A DNA stretch of 10,715 bases from JBAZYZ01 sp041659085 (GTDB lineage Bacteria; Patescibacteriota; Minisyncoccia; Phycocordibacterales; VMEP01). The stretch is from NCBI GenBank assembly GCA_041659085.1, contig JBAZYZ010000021.1, positions 1-10,715 on the forward strand, given 5' to 3'. Position 1 is the stretch's first letter; each line of letters opens with the position of its first letter. Of this stretch, positions 6,648 to 10,715 are shown one piece after another. Below the pieces are notes generated by a model. It saw only the letters and a program-made list of their open reading frames with translations, did not search any database and had not been told where the DNA came from. The position numbers were made by a program, and so were the translations under genes.

Positions 6648-6959
6648 TTAACCGGCGGCGATTAAATCCATCCGGTTGAAATCACGTATGCACCGCGCCG
6701 TAAGATGCTTGACCACAGCCGGCGGAAATTCAAATTCCGCAAGCGGAAGCCAGGGACGCACGAGGGGGCCTGCGACCTGAACCCTGCTCTTTTCCGCGTC
6801 GCGTTCGTCGTGGAAAAAACGTATCACTTCCACGGTCTTTCCCGTTTGCGTGTAAACCAGAGTGGCCGGCGACACAAGCTCGTAAAGACCGCTCGCGTCC
6901 ATCGGAATCAGGTTTCCCGCACCCGTCGCTTCCATGAACATTACCGGGCTGACTTTCAT
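6648..6959 (-). CDS. 103-residue protein of unknown function
   Basis: The ATG at 6959 is chosen over an upstream in-frame start at 7025 because AAGGAG lies 7 bases before it and the longer start would fall in the promoter. The protein begins MKVSPVMFMEATGAG. It is cytoplasmic, with likely beta strands at 24-58 (SGLYELVSPATLVYTQTG, then KTVEVIRFFHDERD) and a C-terminal helix (PPAVVKHLTARCIRDFNRMD). A single cysteine is at 90. It has a very good promoter and its own terminator, so it is a stand-alone, probably well-expressed gene on the same strand as the suf genes. I do not recognise a family. Confidence 0.75.
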   Translation of the reverse strand: MKVSPVMFMEATGAGNLIPMDASGLYELVSPATLVYTQTGKTVEVIRFFHDERDAEKSRVQVAGPLVRPWLPLAEFEFPPAVVKHLTARCIRDFNRMDLIAAG

Positions 6960-7015
6960 ATCGCTCTCCTTCGTATAAGATTTAATTTCGGGAACATGTC
7001 TGGTTGCTGCCTTAA

Positions 7016-7044
7016 TTATTATCACATTATTGGCATATTGTCAA
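7016..7044 (-). promoter_or_regulatory. Strong sigma70-type promoter for the gene at 6959
   Basis: On the minus strand a perfect -35 TTGACA (7044-7039), exactly 17 bases, then TAATAA (7021-7016). This predicts a start near 7009 and a leader of about 50 bases that includes the AAGGAG site. Confidence 0.8.
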
Positions 7045-7056
7045 TAGCTATGGAAA

Positions 7057-7083
7057 TTGACTATATGCCCCAAAAACTATACT
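7057..7083 (+). promoter_or_regulatory. Divergent promoter for the gene pair at 7128 and 7366
   Basis: TTGACT (7057-7062) and TATACT (7078-7083) are close to consensus but have a short 15-base spacer. The -35 lies only 12 bases from the -35 of the divergent minus promoter, so one regulator could affect both. Confidence 0.5.
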
Positions 7084-7127
7084 TTTAAAGAAGTAAAACC
7101 TTGTAAGCAACCTTGAGGAGAAAAGCC

Positions 7128-7328
7128 ATGACTAAACCCGAAAGCGGCACCCGGACCCCCGACCCGAAATTTGCCCACCTTGACCACGTGCATCCGTTTG
7201 AACCGGGCAAAGATACAAGCCAGGGAACAATCGGCAATAAAGCGGTGGAGGTAAGCAAGGACGGACAAGTAACCGGCATAATCGGGACGTTCACGTCCCA
7301 CACCACTTACGGCGCGCTCCGCCGTTAG
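7128..7328 (+). CDS. 66-residue hydrophilic protein of unknown function
   Basis: Starts MTKPESGTRTPDPK at the ATG at 7128, with GAGGAG (7115-7120) seven bases upstream; the in-frame TTG at 7113 would lie in front of this SD and is less likely. The protein is rich in G, T, P and H (HLDHVHPFEPGK), without cysteines, membrane segments or a signal peptide. The C-terminal half KAVEVSKDGQVTGIIGTFT looks like a beta hairpin. It is followed after 37 bases by the membrane-anchored gene at 7366 with no terminator between, so the two form an operon. No family recognised. Confidence 0.7.
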   Translation: MTKPESGTRTPDPKFAHLDHVHPFEPGKDTSQGTIGNKAVEVSKDGQVTGIIGTFTSHTTYGALRR

Positions 7329-7365
7329 ACAGGCGGCGGCCAAGCCAAACCAAAAGGAGGTTGTA

Positions 7366-7647
7366 ATGACACCAAGACGTAAAGTGATGATTGCTTCTTT
7401 GGTCGTCGCCTTAGTCATTCTAGGCGCGGTAGCGGTGCCAAGTGTCGGTCAGTGGACGCAAATAGAACACATTTACAAAGACGGATGGAGCGTCACGTTC
7501 TACGCCGGAGACAAGATGCTCGGTCGGCACGAGTTTGCCAAAAAACCGAAGCTGGCATTTGACAAAAACAGATGTGTCACGATGCCGACCAAGGAAGAGT
7601 ATTGCGGCGCCACCGTAGCGATAAGCAAGACAAAAATCCAGCAATGA
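7366..7647 (+). CDS. Small membrane-anchored or exported protein of unknown function
   Basis: A 93-residue protein starting MTPRRKVMIAS. The SD AAAGGAGG lies just before the ATG. Residues 1-6 are basic and 7-26 hydrophobic (signal anchor or signal peptide ending near VPSVG), followed by an extracytoplasmic domain of about 65 residues with likely beta strands (WSVTFYAG, KPKLAFDK, ATVAISKTK). Two cysteines, 70 and 80, could form a disulfide outside the membrane, perhaps made by the DsbA-like protein encoded at 631; this link is only an inference. It is second in an operon with the gene at 7128 and closes with a strong terminator. No named family recognised. Confidence 0.75.
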   Translation: MTPRRKVMIASLVVALVILGAVAVPSVGQWTQIEHIYKDGWSVTFYAGDKMLGRHEFAKKPKLAFDKNRCVTMPTKEEYCGATVAISKTKIQQ

Positions 7648-7653
7648 ATCCCC

Positions 7654-7677
7654 GCCCCGCATTTGCGGGGCTTTTTT
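7654..7677 (+). terminator. Intrinsic terminator after the 7128-7647 gene pair
   Basis: GCCCCGC (7654-7660), loop ATTT, GCGGGGC (7665-7671) and six T. It begins 6 bases after the stop codon. Confidence 0.92.
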
Positions 7678-7834
7678 AATGGCGGAAATTAAAATCAAAG
7701 CGGGCGGGCCTGGCCGAATTTGCCTGCCCGAACCCCTTAGGGAGGGTAAACTGACCTTATTTCTGTGGTTTTTATTGAAATAGTTTCCGTGATAAAATAC
7801 CAGTAAGTAATTTACGGGCTAATTTTCAAACATC
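7678..7834. other. Intergenic stretch with composition change
   Basis: 157 bases without a gene. The left part is GC-rich and holds an imperfect inverted repeat (7701-7709 with 7722-7730, one G-T pair) with no T-tract on the + strand. From about 7745 on the sequence turns AT-rich and stays so through the next two genes to about 8930. TGACCTTATT at 7752-7761 recurs at 8058-8067. Confidence 0.5.
7790..7798 (+). promoter_or_regulatory. Extended -10 promoter for the gene at 7835
   Basis: TGATAAAAT fits TG-n-TAnAAT. It lies 36 bases before the ATG at 7835; no convincing -35 is at the right distance. Confidence 0.4.
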
Positions 7835-8044
7835 ATGAAATCATTATTCAAAAAAGCAGTTGTTTCTGGGGTGTTAGTGTTGGTCGGAGTATTCCTTCTC
7901 AGTATAACAGCAGTAGAAGCTAAAAGCAGGAGTAGCGGCAGTTCATATTATAAAAGTGCTAAAAGCGGACAATTTGTATCCAAGTCGTATTCAAGCTCCC
8001 ACAAAAGTACAACATATAAATCCTCCTACAGGTCCCGTAGGTAA
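7835..8044 (+). CDS. Small exported Ser/Lys/Tyr-rich peptide
   Basis: A 69-residue protein. Residues 1-29 are a clear signal peptide (KSLFKK, hydrophobic core VVSGVLVLVGVFLLSI, then AVEA). The mature 40 residues consist almost only of S, K, Y, R, T and G. They contain SAKSGQFVSKSY, which resembles the short x-[ST]-G-[RKQ]-[FY]-V-[ST]-K motif I recall from many tiny bacterial hypothetical proteins. The very basic, tyrosine-rich tail suggests binding to the cell surface, to nucleic acid or to polysaccharide, but no function can be read. It has no SD and is AT-rich, unlike the strong-SD small genes to its left. It converges with the gene at 8066-8926, only 21 bases away, with no clear terminator between. 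Confidence 0.75.
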   Translation: MKSLFKKAVVSGVLVLVGVFLLSITAVEAKSRSSGSSYYKSAKSGQFVSKSYSSSHKSTTYKSSYRSRR

Positions 8045-8065
8045 ACAAAGATTGAATTGACCTTA

Positions 8066-8926
8066 TTAATTATAGTTGATGGGTAGCCATTGTAAAATTG
8101 GTAAGGAATTAAAAGAAATATTATCTTGGATTGTTTCAAAACTGTTTAACTTCAAACCAAGAAGGGGAGAGCTTTTAATGTTCCATATACTGACTTCAAG
8201 AACTATTGAATCCAGTTCATTCAAAATAATTGGGTGGTCTAACTTCATGTTCTCTATCAGAGCTTTACTTTTAGCGTAATAATGTGTTAGGGCGTTTGTA
8301 TCTGCGGTGATTGTATTTGTTTGTTTATCTATAACACTAACACCTAAATCATTAGTAACGTCTTCCACTCCGACAAATTGAAAAAAGATTGATGTAATTA
8401 CAATTCTTTGTGTTGATATATTCCGCAGCTTAAACGTAGCCACAGCGGTTCCTCTTTGTTGTTGTGTGCCAGATATTGCACTAATATCAACTAGTGATAT
8501 CTGTTGCTGTGGTACAGCATTTGAAGTAATTGGCACTTCTTTAAGAGTCCTAATTACACTTCCGTCTATACCAATCTCAACAATCGCACCACTTGGTAGT
8601 GTTATTGTCTTCGGTTCTTCTTTAGCTTCTGTTTTTAGTATTCCTTGCTCCTTTATTTTGTCTGCTCTCCCATTAAATATCTCTGTTTGTTTTTTGGGTA
8701 AATTAACCGATAATTCTTTACTGTTCTTCTGTTCTATTTTTTCTTCTTTTTGCTTAGCTTCTTTATTAATAGTAGTAGTAATGGAGGAAGTCGCTACATT
8801 AACTTTTTGAGAAATTGAAGGAGTTTCTTTCTTTTTAAACCAAGTAAGTGGATTCCACCAAGCGGCATAAGTAATTGATGGCAAAAGTAGGGCTATTGAA
8901 ACTAACAAAAACAGTTGCTTCTTCAT
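8066..8926 (-). CDS. Exported protein of unknown function following sufB
   Basis: A 286-residue protein. Residues 1-21 are a signal peptide (KKQLFLLVSIALLLPSITYA). The mature end starts AWWNPLTWFKKKE, a form I recall from CPR surface proteins. Residues 40-107 are a Lys/Glu/Gln-rich linker, 108-130 read LPSGAIVEIGIDGSVIRTLKE, and 145-286 form a probable beta-sandwich (AVATFKLRNISTQRIVITSIFF, later SIVLEVSIWNI). There are no cysteines. It begins 9 bases after the sufB stop on the same strand, so it is probably read from the sufB promoter. Its A/T-rich codons differ from sufB and sufD, suggesting it was inserted. It has no enzymatic motif and may be a surface or envelope structural protein. Confidence 0.8.
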   Translation of the reverse strand: MKKQLFLLVSIALLLPSITYAAWWNPLTWFKKKETPSISQKVNVATSSITTTINKEAKQKEEKIEQKNSKELSVNLPKKQTEIFNGRADKIKEQGILKTEAKEEPKTITLPSGAIVEIGIDGSVIRTLKEVPITSNAVPQQQISLVDISAISGTQQQRGTAVATFKLRNISTQRIVITSIFFQFVGVEDVTNDLGVSVIDKQTNTITADTNALTHYYAKSKALIENMKLDHPIILNELDSIVLEVSIWNIKSSPLLGLKLNSFETIQDNISFNSLPILQWLPINYN

Positions 8927-8935
8927 AGAGTAATT

Positions 8936-10282
8936 CTACCCCACACTACCCTCCATCTCAAGTTCAATCAACTTGTTCAGTTCAAGGGCGTATTCTAGGG
9001 GCATTGCTTTAATCATAGGCTCTATGAAGCCGTTCACTACGAGGCGGGTGGCTTCGGCTTCGCTGTAGCCGCGGCTCTTTAGGTAGAAGATTTCCTCGTC
9101 CCCTATTTTGCCCACCCGCGCTTCGTGGGCTATGGTCGCTGTGCTGTTTTCATTCTTTATACTTGGGTAAGTGTTGGACTCCGATTGGTCGTCCAAAATC
9201 AAAGCATCACAGGCTACGGTAGACCTTGTATTCTCCGCCTTCTTCCCCACCTGCACAAAACCCCGGTAATTGGAAATTCCGCCATCTTTGGAAATGGACT
9301 TGGAACGGATAACGGAAGTGGTATTGGATGCGAGGTGCAAAACCTTGGAGCCCGTATCTTGTATTTGGCCCTCGCCCGCGAGAACGATACCAAGTGATTC
9401 CGAGCGGGCGCCCTCGCCAAGTAAGACGGATGACGGATAGAGCATGGTCACGCACGAGCCCATATTGCCGTTGAACCATTCAATCACTCCTTTTTCATAG
9501 ACAAGCGCTTTCTTGGTGTTTAGGTTGAAAACATTCCGCGACCAGTTTTCAATGCTTGAGTATTTTATCTTCGCCCCTTTGAGCACTATAAGCTCCACGC
9601 ACCCGGCATGAAGAGACGAAGAATTATATTTCGGCGCCGAACAGCCCTCTATGTACTCTATGGATGAGCCCTCATCAGCGATAATAAGCGTGTGTTCAAA
9701 CTGGGCAGAACGTTCGCGATTCATACGGAAATAAGCCTGAAGCGGCATGGTGACATTCACGCCCTTCGGTACGTATATAAATGTCCCGCCGGACCAGACT
9801 GCCGCATGAAGCATCACGAATTTGTGGTCGGTCACGGGGATGCAATCGGTCATAAAATATTTCTTGACCAAGTCGGGATACTTTTCCAGAGCCACGTCCA
9901 TATTTTCAAAAATCACACCTTTGTCCGCGAGAGATTTTTTAAGCCTGTGATAGACGATTCCCGAATCGTACTGGGCGCCTACCCCGCCCAAATAATCCCG
10001 CTCAGCTTTGGGAATGCCCAACTTCTCAAATGTGTCGGTGATTTCTTTAGGGAGTTCTTCCCACTTGTCAGTCTCGGCTGTGTCGGGGTCCACGTAATAC
10101 TCCATATTCTCAAGGTCCAGTTTTTCAAGCGACGGACCCCAATTTGGAAGCGGAGTTTGGTTGTAAAGTTCAAGGGCTTTGAGGCGCTTCTCAAGCATCC
10201 ATTCGGGTTCGTTCTTGGTGGTGGAGATATGACGAACCAGCTCCTCGGTGGGACCCGCCTTGTTATTCTTAACTGTTGACAT
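8936..10282 (-). CDS. sufB: SufB, main scaffold subunit of SufBCD
   Basis: A 448-residue protein, close to the usual 465-495. The family core is visible: YFMTDCIPVTDHKFVMLHAAVWSGG (142-166), VPKGVNVTMPLQAYFR, IEGCSAPKYNSSSLHAGCVE (Cys214), STVACDALIL (Cys358) and the IAHEA motif (Glu387), ending in LPLEYA-type and LEMEGSVG sequences. Cys358 and Glu387 match E. coli Cys405 and Glu434, reported as cluster-forming residues; Cys214 probably matches the sulfur-accepting Cys254. The start is placed at ATG 10282 (MSTVKNN); two longer in-frame starts would overlap the promoter-like sequence. No SD is present. It heads the minus-strand suf set but is separated from sufD by about 2.4 kb. It forms SufBC2D with SufC and SufD in the cytoplasm. 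Confidence 0.95.
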   Translation of the reverse strand: MSTVKNNKAGPTEELVRHISTTKNEPEWMLEKRLKALELYNQTPLPNWGPSLEKLDLENMEYYVDPDTAETDKWEELPKEITDTFEKLGIPKAERDYLGGVGAQYDSGIVYHRLKKSLADKGVIFENMDVALEKYPDLVKKYFMTDCIPVTDHKFVMLHAAVWSGGTFIYVPKGVNVTMPLQAYFRMNRERSAQFEHTLIIADEGSSIEYIEGCSAPKYNSSSLHAGCVELIVLKGAKIKYSSIENWSRNVFNLNTKKALVYEKGVIEWFNGNMGSCVTMLYPSSVLLGEGARSESLGIVLAGEGQIQDTGSKVLHLASNTTSVIRSKSISKDGGISNYRGFVQVGKKAENTRSTVACDALILDDQSESNTYPSIKNENSTATIAHEARVGKIGDEEIFYLKSRGYSEAEATRLVVNGFIEPMIKAMPLEYALELNKLIELEMEGSVG

Positions 10283-10292
10283 AAGTCGCTGC

Positions 10293-10321
10293 ATTATGTA
10301 ACATTTTGACAGTAAAATCAA
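10293..10321 (-). promoter_or_regulatory. Likely sufB promoter
   Basis: On the minus strand TTGATT (10321-10316), a 17-base spacer and CATAAT (10298-10293). The predicted start lies only a few bases before the ATG at 10282, so the sufB message may be nearly leaderless, which fits the lack of an SD. The spacer holds one copy of a repeated TTTTGACA element. Confidence 0.45.
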
Positions 10322-10376
10322 CCCGGCAGTGAATTTTGACACTGGCTTTGCCACTACTTTTGGAGTAGTGCCAAAA
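10303..10376. repeat. Repeated TTTTGRCA elements and imperfect palindrome upstream of sufB
   Basis: ATTTTGACA occurs at 10303-10311 and again at 10333-10341, exactly 30 bases apart. A related TTTTGGCACT lies on the opposite strand at 10376-10367. CAGTG (10327-10331) and CACTG (10340-10344) are inverted. TTTGcCACTAC and GTAGTGcCAAA (10347-10375) form a palindrome with one C-C mismatch. The elements sit in and upstream of the sufB promoter and before the divergent gene at 10418, as operators would. The regulator is unknown. Confidence 0.5.
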
Positions 10377-10417
10377 TCTGCTAATGGGTCAATCCGTAAC
10401 TTACAGAGAGGTGTACC

Positions 10418-10648
10418 TTGCTAGGATCAATAGTAATTTTTGCAGCCCTTGTGGCTGCGGGCGCCTTCTCTCTGCTTGAGGGTATGGCCGACAGAAAAGC
10501 CTGGCTAGCCACAGGTGACGACAATGCCCGAAAAGAAGCGCGCGTCAATTTTGAGTACGCGGCGATTGCGGCCGTATTTATGGTCCTAATCTTCGCAAGC
10601 GGATACCGCGACGTCTTCGCGTTAATTTCCAACCTAAAGGGAGGCTGA
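10418..10648 (+). CDS. Small protein with two membrane helices, TTG start
   Basis: A 76-residue protein. Helix 1 spans about residues 2-20 (LGSIVIFAALVAAGAFSLL), a charged loop (DRKAWLATGDDNARKEARVN) follows, and helix 2 is about 46-62 (EYAAIAAVFMVLIFASGY). The start is the TTG at 10418, supported by GAGAGG (10406-10411) at the right distance; no in-frame ATG would keep helix 1. The stop TGA lies one base before the next gene's ATG. Function not recognised; small two-helix proteins like this are often subunits or regulators of a larger membrane system, which the next gene may show. Confidence 0.7.
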   Translation: MLGSIVIFAALVAAGAFSLLEGMADRKAWLATGDDNARKEARVNFEYAAIAAVFMVLIFASGYRDVFALISNLKGG

Positions 10649-10649
10649 A

Positions 10650-10715
10650 ATGCAAATAGAAGATTTCCCGGCAAATAACCTGAAAACAACAATCCAGCCA
10701 GGCTTCCTTCTTCTC
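10650..10715 (+). CDS. Start of the next gene, cut by the window edge
   Basis: The ATG at 10650 is preceded by AAAGGGAGG (10636-10644) and follows the previous stop after one base, so it is in the same operon. The 22 visible residues begin MQIEDFPANNLKT and end in a hydrophobic stretch (GFLLL). Too short to name. Confidence 0.6.
   Translation, partial: MQIEDFPANNLKTTIQPGFLLL

Noticed and set aside
6624..6650. Seven-codon frame (MARRCSV) after a GAGGAG on the + strand, like a leader peptide
   Set aside because: It overlaps the end of the minus-strand gene, has no downstream + strand gene for 480 bases and no attenuator structure.
6721..7690. GGCGGAAATT at 6721-6730 and 7681-7690, as possible direct repeats around the small-gene block
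   Set aside because: The first copy is inside a coding sequence and only 10 bases match; chance cannot be excluded and no other mobile-element signs exist.
7701..7730. Inverted repeat with a 9-bp arm as a second terminator or element end
   Set aside because: The match needs a G-T pair, no T-tract follows, and a strong terminator already lies 24 bases upstream.
9692..10279. 195-residue open frame on the + strand across sufB
   Set aside because: It lies wholly antisense to well-conserved sufB, has no SD and a composition expected from a shadow frame.
1..10715. CRISPR array, transposase, tRNA or rRNA genes
   Set aside because: No regularly spaced repeats, no transposase-like proteins and no cloverleaf or rRNA sequence were seen.
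1..10715. Recoding of TGA to glycine as in some CPR lineages
   Set aside because: TGA acts as stop in the methyltransferase (3246), in the gene ending at 7647 and in the gene ending at 10648, and no conserved protein here needs TGA read-through.

Overview
The window looks like a chromosomal segment of an uncultivated bacterium of the Patescibacteria/CPR type, probably Parcubacteria-like. This is an inference, made without any database search. It rests on compact gene packing, many small secreted or single-membrane-segment proteins of unknown function, a secreted protein whose mature end starts with a WWNPLTWFKKK-like stretch, a membrane-anchored DsbA-like protein, and ordinary use of TGA as a stop codon, which argues against the recoded Gracilibacteria/Absconditabacteria.

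Layout. Positions 1-2198 (+ strand) hold the 3' end of a transglutaminase-like protein, a membrane-anchored DsbA-family thiol oxidoreductase and an exported, charged coiled-coil protein. A bidirectional terminator at 2212-2239 closes this block. From there to about 10.28 kb the backbone is a minus-strand SUF iron-sulfur cluster assembly set. In transcription order it is sufB (10282-8936), sufD (6511-5840), sufS (5517-4288), sufU (4277-3894), a class I methyltransferase (3854-3246), sufC (3249-2524) and a SufT/MIP18-family gene (2522-2238).

The suf set is not one continuous operon. Between sufB and sufD lies about 2.4 kb of small genes of unknown function: a minus-strand AT-rich exported protein, a plus-strand Ser/Lys/Tyr-rich exported peptide, a plus-strand pair with strong Shine-Dalgarno (SD) sites, and a minus-strand 103-residue protein. 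The last two units diverge from a shared promoter region. Between sufD and sufS sits another short plus-strand gene (5623-5811) with a strong SD and its own terminator. The terminators suggest at least three suf transcription units: sufB with the gene after it, sufD alone, and sufS-sufU-methyltransferase-sufC-sufT. Palindromes and repeats sit directly before sufS and sufB, but no regulator gene lies in the window.

Working together: SufS takes sulfur from cysteine, SufU is the likely Zn-dependent sulfur acceptor, SufB/SufC/SufD form the ATP-driven scaffold, and SufT helps maturation or transfer. The catalytic positions of SufB, SufC, SufD and SufU are conserved. Departures from the usual pattern are a half-length SufD, a SufU with IscU-like cysteine spacing, and a lysine in SufS where a PLP-contacting glutamine is expected. 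The right edge (10418-10715, + strand) starts another operon with a small two-helix membrane protein and the first codons of a following gene.
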